Shown piece by piece: positions 1-7,061 of a stretch of 20,174 nucleotides of DNA (the first letter of the stretch is position 1; each line of letters starts with the position of its first letter). Source of the DNA: Alphaproteobacteria bacterium (lineage in GTDB: Bacteria > Pseudomonadota > Alphaproteobacteria > UBA7887); the NCBI GenBank assembly GCA_028289725.1, contig JANQOH010000095.1, forward strand, positions 1 through 20,174, given 5' to 3'. The position numbers and the translations under genes were made by a program. The notes below the pieces were generated by a model. The model was not told the origin of the DNA. It saw only the letters and a program-made list of their open reading frames with translations, and searched no databases.

Positions 1-136
1 CGCCGGTCAGGCCCATCCGCCGCAACATCAGAAACACACCGACCGGTGTGGCGCCAACGGAGATCGCGACGCAGCCCAAGAGCGCACGGCGCATGAAGCC
101 GAATTCGGCGAACGGCTGAACAAAAAGCTCCCACAT
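1..136 (-). CDS. znuB: Zinc/manganese ABC transporter permease ZnuB, N-terminal fragment (runs off window)
   Basis: Only the first 45 codons are inside the window; the rest lies to the left. The product begins MWELFVQPFAEFGFMRRALL and continues with a hydrophobic stretch ending in FLMLRRMGL. This is the typical N-terminus of ABC-3 family metal permeases (ZnuB/MntB/TroC), which form the inner-membrane channel for zinc import together with the ATPase ZnuC and a periplasmic binding protein. The ATG at 134-136 follows the znuC stop by 16 bases, so it should be co-transcribed with znuC and zur. The zinc assignment rests on the neighbouring Zur-type regulator; manganese cannot be excluded from this fragment alone. 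Confidence 0.85.
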   Translation of the reverse strand, partial: MWELFVQPFAEFGFMRRALLGCVAISVGATPVGVFLMLRRMGLTG

Positions 137-152
137 TACGCTTACGCGACGC

Positions 153-896
153 CTACGCGGCGTCCCGGCCGCATGTGTGAGGCGGGCCGACGCAGGCCTC
201 GCACATCTGGCGCGCGCGAAATTGGTTCTCAGCGGTCAACACTTTTGCTGTCGGGCCATGCGCGACAAGCTCTCGCGCGAGCACCAACGTCTCGGGAAAC
301 TCGGCATGCACGGTTTCGATATCGTGCAGCACGGCGAGCAGTGTGCGGCCCTCGCCGTGCCAGCGTTTCACAATGCCGATCAGATCAGCTGTTGTGCGCG
401 CGTCGATGGCCGTGAATGGTTCATCGAGCAACACCAGCCGGGCGTCCTGCAAAAGCAGGCGTGCAAACAGCGCGCGCTGAACTTGCCCGCCGGACAGCGC
501 GCCGATGGCGCGCGACTCAAAACCTTCCAGCCCCACCGCCGAGATCGCCTCGGCAATGCGCCTCCGAGATTTAGCGGTAATCCCGCCAAAAGCACCGATC
601 TCGCGCCACAGCCCCATCGCGACCAGCTCGACGACCGACAGCGGGAATGATCTGTCGATGTCCGATTGCTGTGGCAGATAGGCGATGTCATCGCGCGAGA
701 GCGTGCCAAAGGACACTTGCCCCTCGAGCGGTGCAAGCGTACCGACGACGCCCTTGAGCAAAGTCGATTTGCCAGCGCCGTTGGGACCAACGATCGCGGT
801 CAGGCTACCCTCGGCAATCGTAACCCCAAGGTGTTCGACAGCCGGATGTCGGTCATAGCCAAGGGTAAGGTCCTGGAAAGCGAGGGCGTAGGTCAT
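153..896 (-). CDS. znuC: Zinc ABC transporter ATP-binding protein ZnuC
   Basis: This is the 247-residue ATPase subunit of the zinc importer. It shows Walker A GPNGAGKST (37-45), Q-loop Gln76, signature LSGGQ (134-138), Walker B LVLLDEP (154-160) and H-loop His191, all intact and in order. The open frame extends to 1121, but I place the start at the ATG at 894-896, where MTYALAFQDL begins the ABC fold. That ATG overlaps the stop of the upstream micro-ORF as ATGA, and the extension would only be an out-of-frame reading of that micro-ORF and zur. The C-terminal tail has Cys232, Cys235, His240 and Cys242, a possible metal-binding patch. The znuB start follows 16 bases after the stop. Confidence 0.93.
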   Translation of the reverse strand: MTYALAFQDLTLGYDRHPAVEHLGVTIAEGSLTAIVGPNGAGKSTLLKGVVGTLAPLEGQVSFGTLSRDDIAYLPQQSDIDRSFPLSVVELVAMGLWREIGAFGGITAKSRRRIAEAISAVGLEGFESRAIGALSGGQVQRALFARLLLQDARLVLLDEPFTAIDARTTADLIGIVKRWHGEGRTLLAVLHDIETVHAEFPETLVLARELVAHGPTAKVLTAENQFRARQMCEACVGPPHTCGRDAA

Positions 897-1030
897 AGGC
901 TTCCCGGTGTGTAGGTCGCCCACAAAAAGCCGGCCCAAAGTGCCGCCGCCAATAGTGCCGCGCCCGTAAGCCGGGGGGCAGCGCCGAGCAAGAGCAAGCG
1001 GATCGCCTGCGTCGCTAGCCGGGTTTTCAC
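893..1030 (-). CDS. 45-residue single-TM micro-protein between zur and znuC
   Basis: This short reading frame starts at GTG (1028-1030), overlapping the zur stop as GTGA, and ends at TGA (893-895), overlapping the znuC start as ATGA. Translation begins VKTRLATQAIRLLLLGAAP and continues through a hydrophobic core (about residues 21-39, rich in Leu, Ala and Trp) to end TPGSL. It reads as a basic N-terminus followed by one transmembrane helix. The double 4-base overlap is typical of translationally coupled operon genes and is unlikely by chance, so I treat it as real. I recognise no family. By position it could assist or tune the zinc transporter, but that is inference. It could also be non-functional coupling sequence. 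Confidence 0.6.
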   Translation of the reverse strand: MKTRLATQAIRLLLLGAAPRLTGAALLAAALWAGFLWATYTPGSL

Positions 1031-1428
1031 GCCTTTGCCTCGATCGCTCTACACGCCGCGCATTGACCATAGATCTCGATGACATGGCGGGTTGACAAGA
1101 ACCCCGATTCGCTCGCGACACCGGACAACGCGTTTAGTAATTCGGGAGAGACAATCTCGTTGACGGCACCACAGCTGTCGCAAATCGACATGATCCAAGC
1201 GTGCTCATGGTCGTCGTATTGGCATGCGACGAAGGCGTTCAGCGACTCCAGGCGATGAACTTTGCCACGGTTGGTCAGCGAAGAGAGCGCGCGATAGATC
1301 GTCGGCGGCGCGAGATTCAGTTTGTCCTGGCGCAATTGGCCAAGGACGTCATAGGCGGACATGGGGCCACTGCGCTCGCGTAGAACGTCCAGCACCTCAT
1401 CCTGCATCTTCTCTCCGCGTTTGCTCAT
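1027..1428 (-). CDS. zur: Zinc uptake regulator Zur (Fur family)
   Basis: This 133-residue Fur-family repressor has an N-terminal winged helix (about 1-65, with the APPTIYRALSSL recognition region) followed by the dimerisation and metal-binding domain. It carries HRLESLNAFVAC, a signature of alphaproteobacterial Zur. Candidate ligands are Cys69, His74, His76, His115 and Glu118 for the sensing site, and the pairs Cys83/Cys86 and Cys123/Cys126 for structural zinc. With zinc bound it should repress zinc import genes. It is the first gene of the zur/micro-ORF/znuC/znuB operon, so it probably regulates itself through the palindrome at 1454-1463. A divergent paralog lies on the other side of the 371-base spacer. 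Confidence 0.9.
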   Translation of the reverse strand: MSKRGEKMQDEVLDVLRERSGPMSAYDVLGQLRQDKLNLAPPTIYRALSSLTNRGKVHRLESLNAFVACQYDDHEHAWIMSICDSCGAVNEIVSPELLNALSGVASESGFLSTRHVIEIYGQCAACRAIEAKA

Positions 1429-1799
1429 GCGAACCCGAAGCCTGAAAGCTTTCTGTTATAACATCACGTTAATGGAGCATGCGTGTTCTTCTTTGTCTAG
1501 CCCGTTCTCCGCGCGCCTCATCAAATCGGCCTGACGCAGTTCCGGCTCAAATCTCGCCCCAAAAAGCCGATCTTGCGCGCTTAGGGCGATCAGGGATTCG
1601 GCGGATTTTCAATTCGGACTAGTCCAAGCTATCCTAGACTCTCCGAGGGAGAACAAAGGCATAGCCATTGAGGGTGGTCACGGGCTACACACACCCGATC
1701 TGGGACCCTAAATACTCAACGAGATGCGTTGGCGTCGGCTTCGCCGCTTAGGCCCTCCCGTTGGAGAGTTCCTCGCGGCGCCTGAGATCAAGGAGCAAT
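1429..1799. other. 371-base divergent intergenic region between the two Fur-family genes
   Basis: No coding region is convincing here. Apart from the Zur-box-like palindrome near the zur side, the visible structure is a perfect 10-base palindrome GGACTAGTCC at 1616-1625, which could be an operator for the plus-strand paralog. The remainder shows no obvious hairpin followed by a T tract. Confidence 0.5.
1450..1467 (-). promoter_or_regulatory. Candidate Zur operator upstream of zur
   Basis: TGTTATAACA (1454-1463) is a perfect 10-base palindrome, extended on one side to TGTTATAACATCACG. AT-rich TGTTATAACA-type palindromes are the known core of many proteobacterial Zur boxes. It lies 26 bases upstream of the zur ATG and overlaps a TATAAC hexamer on the minus strand that could serve as a -10 element. 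Autoregulation of the operon is inferred from position. Confidence 0.6.
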
Positions 1800-2222
1800 A
1801 TGAGCAAGGCTCGCCATGACCATTCCGACGTGAGCTTGACGAAGAACCAGGCGCTGGTGATGGACGCCCTGGCGGATGAGGAAGAACCGCTCAGCGCCTA
1901 CGCGATTTTGGACCGATTGCGCGCGCACGGCTTGCGCGCACCGTTGCAGGTTTATCGTGCGCTAGACCAGTTGGTTTCGTATGGCATGGTCCACCGCCTC
2001 GAATCTCTAAATGCCTTCCTGGCCTGCCGCAATCCCACCGGCGATCCGCATACGACGGTTGCCTTTACGATTTGCCACCAGTGCAACCAAGTCTCGGAAA
2101 TCACGGACGACAGACTAACGTCGCGCATAAATTCCATCGCGCGGGGAAACGATTTCACGCCGAGCAAATCCACGATTGAATTGCGGGGAATCTGCGCGCG
2201 TTGCCGGAACGCCAAGGAGTGA
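1800..2222 (+). CDS. Diverged Zur/Fur-family transcriptional regulator (second paralog)
   Basis: This 140-residue Fur-family protein is clearly related to the neighbouring Zur: it shares LSAYAILDRL in the winged helix, VYRALDQL, and HRLESLNAFLAC. The start ATG (1800-1802) has a strong AAGGAG site at 1790-1795; the frame is open further upstream but without a better site. The structural Cys pairs (Cys92/Cys95 and Cys132/Cys135) and Cys76 are kept. The sensing site differs: the loop after Cys76 has one His (His84) where Zur has His-Glu-His, and the His before IEIYG is replaced by Ser124. It may sense another signal, bind metal more weakly, or act as a heterodimer partner. It is transcribed away from the zinc operon. 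Confidence 0.85.
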   Translation: MSKARHDHSDVSLTKNQALVMDALADEEEPLSAYAILDRLRAHGLRAPLQVYRALDQLVSYGMVHRLESLNAFLACRNPTGDPHTTVAFTICHQCNQVSEITDDRLTSRINSIARGNDFTPSKSTIELRGICARCRNAKE

Positions 2223-2332
2223 GACACCTCAGTTTCGCTTCAAGGTGAAGCAATTTTTGTGTCTTGCCTGGAGCCGCCCGCGGTCCGCGCAATGCTCAGC
2301 CGGGAACAGCATCGCCGTCCGAAACAGACAAA

Positions 2333-2358
2333 GGCCCCATGGTCGTCACCACGGGGCC
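2333..2358. terminator. Strong hairpin, possible terminator
   Basis: GGCCCC (2333-2338) pairs with GGGGCC (2353-2358), and inside it TGGT pairs with ACCA around a CGTC loop. The plus strand lacks a following T tract. On the minus strand the stem is followed by TTTGTCTGTTT, so it would fit better as a terminator for leftward transcripts. A second stem (ACTTCC at 2361-2366 with GGAAGT at 2374-2379) follows immediately. Confidence 0.35.
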
Positions 2359-2423
2359 GTACTTCCCTTGGGAGGAAGTGTTCAAATGTGGATACTCGGT
2401 TCAAAGTATCGTGGCTATTGTAT

Positions 2424-2441
2424 GGGATGTTATACCATTAC
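2424..2441. promoter_or_regulatory. Possible second Zur-box-like motif
   Basis: ATGTTATACCATTAC resembles the TGTTATAACAT core found upstream of zur, with A to C at one core position. It sits in the gene-poor region about 200 bases after the second Fur paralog. No target gene is evident next to it, so chance similarity is quite possible. Confidence 0.25.
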
Positions 2442-2770
2442 GCAAACACTCAGTGCGTGTCCGACTCAGAAAATACGTCGTGCACCACAGTCAATTGCAA
2501 AGAGGTGCGCCTCCTGACGACGTACCGTGTACCCGCCATGGAGTGGTCCCAACCGCTTCTCGCCATGAGAGCGTTGCCGAAGCAATAGCAGCACCTTTGA
2601 CTCGGAGAGCACCTCCGGCACCGCGACATGGCAGGAATTTGGATCAGATCTTTGCTTTTCAGTCGCGGAGTATCAGCGCCGCGCCATGAAAATTTGTTTG
2701 GGGAAATTTCGTCGCCAGATTTAATGACACGAATTTTTTGAGTTATTTTTCCGTGTGTTAGCCAAATATT

Positions 2771-2860
2771 TGGCGGAGGGAGAGGGATTCGAACCCTCGA
2801 TACGGTTTCCCGCATACACGCTTTCCAAGCGTGCGCCTTCAGCCACTCGGCCACCCCTCC
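2771..2860 (-). tRNA. tRNA-Ser (GGA anticodon)
   Basis: Read on the minus strand, a 90-base class II tRNA begins GGAGGGGTGGCCGAGTGG. It has a long variable arm, a T arm with GGTTCGAATCC, and an encoded CCA at 2771-2773. The anticodon loop is TTGGAAA with GGA at 2824-2826, so it reads UCC and UCU codons. The acceptor stem pairs with only a G-T at position 7. The last four bases (GCCA) form one half of a 14-base palindrome immediately downstream. Confidence 0.95.
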
Positions 2861-2958
2861 GCAGGGCGGCGCAGTATAGCGATGGCGTGCAGCGTGGCAA
2901 AGGTGGCGACGGCCTTGCGGCGCGGTCACAGTTCTGTAAGGTCTCATCCATCCTGGCT

Positions 2959-3357
2959 ATGACCGTGGGAGCGGAGTCCTTGGCCGAACCAACTTCACCA
3001 CCTCCCGCCGCGCGCGGCGGTCTGCCGAGTGTCGGCATGTTCCTGTTTGGCGTCCTGGTCGCGAACGGGATTATCGCCGCCGTGGTGCATTTTGTCGTCG
3101 ACGGCAAGTCGACCGCGGAAGCGTGGTATCAGTGGGACGCCAACAGCTTGGTCGGCCTGCAGGCCTTGGTCGAAAAGCGGCTCGACCCCAACCCGGAGGA
3201 TCCGACGCTTTATTTCGACGTTGTTTTGCCGATTCTCCAGCAGCCCCTCAGCCTCACGGTGTTCGTGGTTCTTTTGGTGCTCGATATCATTCCCTTGTTG
3301 ATATTGGTCCGCAAACTCAAGCGCAAACGGCTGGAACCGGCTGCGGATGATGTCTAG
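2959..3357 (+). CDS. Small two-TM hypothetical membrane protein
   Basis: I do not recognise this 132-residue protein. It has a Pro-rich N-terminus, a transmembrane segment at about 26-47, a loop containing WYQWDANSLVGLQALVEKRL, and a second transmembrane segment at about 96-118. The C-terminus is basic (RKLKRKR), which suggests both ends face the cytoplasm. I chose the ATG at 2959. The frame remains open leftward through the tRNA-Ser gene, which cannot be coding. A TTG at about 2980 or the ATG at about 3037 are alternative starts. It is followed 56 bases later by the carbinolamine dehydratase gene, perhaps in one transcript. Confidence 0.7.
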   Translation: MTVGAESLAEPTSPPPAARGGLPSVGMFLFGVLVANGIIAAVVHFVVDGKSTAEAWYQWDANSLVGLQALVEKRLDPNPEDPTLYFDVVLPILQQPLSLTVFVVLLVLDIIPLLILVRKLKRKRLEPAADDV

Positions 3358-3413
3358 ATAAGCAGCGGTCTATTCATTGTTCCCCGAGACCACGCAAGTG
3401 AGAGCGAGCAGCC

Positions 3414-3704
3414 ATGTCTGACAGATTGACCGGCAAGGAGCTTCAGGATGCGGTCGCCAGCCTCGATTCCTGGTCGATGGTCGAGGGCCGCGATGCCATC
3501 ACAAAAAGCTATGAGTTCAAGGATTTCAGCGCCGCGTTCGGCTGGATGGCGCGGGTCGCGATGATGGCGGAGAAGCTCGACCACCATCCGGAATGGTTCA
3601 ATGTCTACAACCGCGTCGACGTCACGCTGGCTAGCCACGACGTGGATGGCGTAAGCACCCGCGACATCACACTCGCGCGCGCCTTGGACGATTTGCCGCG
3701 ATAA
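3414..3704 (+). CDS. phhB: 4a-hydroxytetrahydrobiopterin dehydratase (pterin-4a-carbinolamine dehydratase)
   Basis: This 96-residue protein has the full length and hallmark motif of the PCD/DCoH family: EKLDHHPEWFNVYN, then a third His and Asp in ASHD (His57, His58, His75, Asp76). The enzyme dehydrates 4a-hydroxytetrahydropterin, which recycles the cofactor for aromatic amino acid hydroxylases. It can also act in other pterin contexts such as molybdopterin. No phenylalanine hydroxylase is in the window. The ATG at 3414 follows a purine-rich stretch (GAGAGCGAGC). The DUF3429 gene starts only 4 bases after its stop, so the two are likely co-transcribed. Confidence 0.92.
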   Translation: MSDRLTGKELQDAVASLDSWSMVEGRDAITKSYEFKDFSAAFGWMARVAMMAEKLDHHPEWFNVYNRVDVTLASHDVDGVSTRDITLARALDDLPR

Positions 3705-3708
3705 GCGG

Positions 3709-4182
3709 ATGTCCCAACCCAATCGTTTTATGAACGTGCCCATTCCGGCGCTCGCGTTGGGGTGGGCGGGGGCATTGCCGTTCGTTGGTGGCGCTACGGC
3801 GATGGTCCTGGGATCAGAACCGGTCGAATTGACGACCTACTTTTACCTAATGAGCTACGCGAGCTTGATCCTCGCGTTCTTGGGCGCCGTGCATTGGGGG
3901 CTCGCTCTGGCGGGCGACCGTGTTGAATGGAGTTGGTACGGCTTGAGCGTCGTGCCGGCCTTGCTCGGATGGGTTTCGTATGGGTTGATCGACCCTGTCC
4001 ACCGGGTCGCGGTGCTTGCCGTCGCCTATGTCGGCGTGTTCATGGTCGACATCCAGGCCGTCAAAAAAGGCCTCGCGCCGGCCTGGTACACGAAACTACG
4101 CAAGCCCCTCACGGTCCTTGTTCTGATTTGCCTCGCCGTCGTCGGTTTTGTCGCCGGCAATCCGAGCCGCGCGCCGCAGTGA
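3709..4182 (+). CDS. DUF3429 domain inner-membrane protein
   Basis: This 157-residue protein has about five hydrophobic helices. It starts near LGWAGALPFVGG, continues with YASLILAFLGAVHWGLA, and ends with LTVLVLICLAVVGFVAG. The GW-G-LPF and FLGAVHWGLA patterns are characteristic of DUF3429 (TMEM69-like) proteins, whose biochemical role is not established. It begins 4 bases after the carbinolamine dehydratase stop; an ATG at 3730 (MNVPIP) is an alternative start. The last 87 bases overlap tail to tail with the EamA-family gene on the other strand. Confidence 0.82.
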   Translation: MSQPNRFMNVPIPALALGWAGALPFVGGATAMVLGSEPVELTTYFYLMSYASLILAFLGAVHWGLALAGDRVEWSWYGLSVVPALLGWVSYGLIDPVHRVAVLAVAYVGVFMVDIQAVKKGLAPAWYTKLRKPLTVLVLICLAVVGFVAGNPSRAPQ

Positions 4183-5076
4183 TGCCTCGCGGTGCGCAAT
4201 GTAGATCGAACTGGTCATGATCACGGCGGCGCCGACCCACGTCCACAGATCCGGCAGTTCGGAAAACGCGAAATAGCCGATCAGCGTCGCGAATATTAGG
4301 CGCGTGAAATCGAGCGGATAGACCGCGGTTGCGTCGGTCGACGCGAGGCTGCGCGCCATGCTTTGGTGGCCCAAGGTGGCGACCACACCAAGCCCGATCA
4401 ACCAAGCGAATTGCTCCAGATTTGGGGTTTGCCAGACAAACAGCGCCGGCACCAACGATACCGGCATCATCAAAAAAATGATCCAAAACACGATGGCGTT
4501 GGGGTGCTCGGTGCGAGACAGCAGTTTAACGATGGTCTGGCTACCCGCCATCAAAACGGTCGAGAACAAGACCAAAAGCGCCGCCTCCGTGATCTCGATG
4601 AGGCCAGGGCGCAAGATAATCATCGCGCCGGCAAAGCCGATGATCGTGGCCGACCAGCGCCGCGCGCGCATCACCTCGCCAAGAAACAAGACGGCGGCGA
4701 TCGTCGCAAACAGCGGCATGACAAAACTCAACGCTGTCGCCTCGGCCAAAGGCATCTTGGTCAGGGCGTAGAACCAGGCATACATGGCGACGAACGCGAT
4801 AATGACGCGTGTCAGATGCAGAATTGGGCGCGACGTGCGCAGTGACGCCAGGCCTGACTTGAGCACCCAAGGCAACAAGGCGATCAGGCCAAAGAAGCAG
4901 CGAAAGAACACCAGGACCAACGTCGGCAAGTCTTGTCCCAGGTGACGAACGATGCCGTTCATCGACGAAAAACACGCGCACGCCAGGATCATCCAAAGCG
5001 CGCCGCGCAGGGTGTCAGGTGCTTGATTGAAGCGATCGGCGATAAATCCGCCGGCTCGGACAGGGGAGAACGCCAT
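4096..5076 (-). CDS. EamA/DMT-superfamily transporter
   Basis: This 326-residue membrane protein has the two-repeat, roughly ten-helix architecture of drug/metabolite exporters. The first EamA half begins around residue 24 (LRGALWMILACACFSSMNG) with VFFRCFFGLIALLPW. The second half begins near ALLVLFSTVLMAGSQ and contains GHQSMARSLASTDATAVYPLDF, a typical motif in which the ninth helix starts. The hydrophilic C-terminal tail (about residues 296-326) is the part encoded over the DUF3429 gene. The substrate cannot be read from sequence; related proteins export amino acids, nucleobases or other small metabolites. The start is the ATG at 5074-5076, with only a weak ribosome site. Confidence 0.9.
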   Translation of the reverse strand: MAFSPVRAGGFIADRFNQAPDTLRGALWMILACACFSSMNGIVRHLGQDLPTLVLVFFRCFFGLIALLPWVLKSGLASLRTSRPILHLTRVIIAFVAMYAWFYALTKMPLAEATALSFVMPLFATIAAVLFLGEVMRARRWSATIIGFAGAMIILRPGLIEITEAALLVLFSTVLMAGSQTIVKLLSRTEHPNAIVFWIIFLMMPVSLVPALFVWQTPNLEQFAWLIGLGVVATLGHQSMARSLASTDATAVYPLDFTRLIFATLIGYFAFSELPDLWTWVGAAVIMTSSIYIAHREASLRRAARIAGDKTDDGEANQNKDREGLA

Positions 5077-5203
5077 GGCCGGAGACTATCGGCGGCGGAT
5101 GTGGCTGTCAGGGGTGGATTTCGCGTTGCAGTAGCGCGCAAATTATGTGGCGCGCGTTGCCGCAAGCGGTTTTTCGACGTTCACACGCCGTTTCCGCATC
5201 AAA

Positions 5204-5233
5204 TTGGTCGCTATACCCACATTTTTGTATAAC
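5204..5233 (+). promoter_or_regulatory. Candidate sigma-70-type promoter for the downstream small gene
   Basis: TTGGTC (5204-5209) and TATAAC (5228-5233) are separated by 18 bases, a reasonable spacing. It lies about 80 bases upstream of the GTG at 5314. The segment GTATAACATT also loosely resembles the Zur-box half-site, but this match is weak. Confidence 0.35.
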
Positions 5234-5313
5234 ATTGCGCGCCATCGGAGGCGCACTCAGGGGCGCGTGCGGCCGGGGCCCGCCGCGCCATGGCAGATGT
5301 GGGGAGATGGCCC

Positions 5314-5622
5314 GTGACTGAAGACACTGGCAACGATGTCGATACGCAATATCAGGATTTCGAACGACAGACGGTCGATGCGTTCAATCGCTGGCACGCA
5401 TTTCATGAAGACCTGCTCAAATTGGGCGACTTTTCCACCTGGCTAAGCGACACCGAGAACCAGGTTGATTTGGTCACTTTTTTCGCGCTCGACGCTGACA
5501 ATACACCGAATTATCGCCAAGCCATCGAGCACCAATCCATGTTCTTATCCGCGATGCATGAGCTGCTCGGTCAAATCACCGCGATGATGGACGAATATGC
5601 AAGTAAGACGGACGAGTCCTAA
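5314..5622 (+). CDS. Small acidic hypothetical protein
   Basis: I do not recognise this 102-residue protein. It is acidic and probably helical, with aromatic positions in DAFNRWHAFHEDLLKLGDF and Met-rich helices near the end (LSAMHELLGQITAMMDEY). It has no signal peptide or membrane segment. I prefer the GTG at 5314, 7 bases after GGGGAG (5301-5306); an in-frame ATG at 5290 would add 8 residues but lacks a ribosome site. It precedes the CoA-transferase genes by 66 bases, and a candidate promoter lies upstream. Functional linkage to the CoA-transferase is not shown. Confidence 0.7.
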   Translation: MTEDTGNDVDTQYQDFERQTVDAFNRWHAFHEDLLKLGDFSTWLSDTENQVDLVTFFALDADNTPNYRQAIEHQSMFLSAMHELLGQITAMMDEYASKTDES

Positions 5623-5688
5623 ACACTGCGGGCCTCCAGCTGAATTTTCCGGCACCCGAACCTCCCTTTCAAAGCTGCGAATTCACAC

Positions 5689-6384
<696 letters not shown>

Positions 6385-6407
6385 GCGGGCGGTAAGGAGA
6401 CCATAAA

Positions 6408-7061
6408 ATGGCTTGGACGCGCGAAGACATGTGCCGCCGCGCGGCGGACGAATTGGAAGATGGATTCTACGTCAATCTCGGGATCGGCATGCCGACCTTG
6501 GTGGCCAACTATGTGCCGGACGACAAGCACGTCATGTTGCAAAGCGAGAACGGCATGCTCGGCATGGGCCCGTTCCCGCGCGAGAATGAGGTCGATCCAG
6601 ATCTCATCAATGCCGGCAAGCAAACCATTTCTGAACTGCCGGAATCGATCTATTTCGATAGCGCGACATCTTTCGCCATGATCCGCGGCGGCCACATCGA
6701 TTTGTCGATACTCGGCGCGCTTCAGGTGGCCGGCAACGGAGACCTGGCGAACTGGATGATCCCGGGAAAGATGGTCAAAGGCATGGGCGGTGCCATGGAC
6801 CTGGTCGCCGGGGTCAAACGCGTGGTGGTGTTGATGGACCACAATGCGAAAGACGGATCGCCCAAGCTTCTGAAAGAGTGTGCACTGCCTTTGACCGGCA
6901 AGGGCGTTGTTGATTTGGTGATCACCGAGCTCGGTGTTTTCGAAATCGAAAAGGGCAAGATGCGTCTGGCGGAAATTGCCTCTGACGTGTCCCTCGACGA
7001 AATCGAGGCGCGCACGCAGGCCGAATTCGCCGTGGCGCCCGAACTGCCCGCCCCGGCGTGA
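6408..7061 (+). CDS. scoB: 3-oxoacid CoA-transferase subunit B
   Basis: This 217-residue beta subunit carries the catalytic glutamate in QSENGMLGMG (Glu47), which forms the glutamyl-CoA thioester intermediate in this family. It also shows NLGIGMPTLVANY, GGHIDLSILGALQV and NWMIPGKMVKGMGGAMDLV. The start ATG at 6408 has a good AAGGAG site at 6394-6399. The TGA stop overlaps the GTG start of the DinB-like gene by four bases (GTGA), so that gene is probably translationally coupled. Confidence 0.95.
   Translation: MAWTREDMCRRAADELEDGFYVNLGIGMPTLVANYVPDDKHVMLQSENGMLGMGPFPRENEVDPDLINAGKQTISELPESIYFDSATSFAMIRGGHIDLSILGALQVAGNGDLANWMIPGKMVKGMGGAMDLVAGVKRVVVLMDHNAKDGSPKLLKECALPLTGKGVVDLVITELGVFEIEKGKMRLAEIASDVSLDEIEARTQAEFAVAPELPAPA

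Larger units (their letters stand above)
2223..2770. other. Gene-poor region between the second Fur paralog and tRNA-Ser
   Basis: About 550 bases hold no coding region I can support. Several mid-size frames overlap one another in all three plus-strand frames with no recognisable protein and no good ribosome sites. Base composition is more AT-rich than the flanks, especially 2640-2770. It contains two adjacent hairpins (2333-2379) and a TGTTATA-containing motif (2424-2441), and it lies directly 3' of tRNA-Ser. It may be a decayed insertion or hold an unrecognised small RNA. Confidence 0.5.

Noticed and set aside
897..1121. N-terminal extension of the ZnuC frame by 75 residues
   Set aside because: It is an out-of-frame reading of the micro-ORF and the end of zur. 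The ATG at 894-896 starts the ABC fold and forms an ATGA overlap.
2176..2689. Three overlapping plus-strand frames of 109-141 residues in the gene-poor region
   Set aside because: They overlap one another in different frames, have no recognisable domains or ribosome sites, and have shifting composition typical of chance frames.
2223..2770. 4.5S SRP RNA (ffs) next to tRNA-Ser
   Set aside because: I searched both strands for the conserved GGTCAGG-x-CCGGAAGGAAGCAGCC core and found nothing like it.
2755..2958. Upstream extension of the two-TM protein frame
   Set aside because: It reads through the complete tRNA-Ser gene, so it cannot be coding.
5222..5239. Third Zur box before the small acidic gene
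   Set aside because: Only the half-site GTATAACATT matches and the palindrome is broken. It is better explained as a -10 element.
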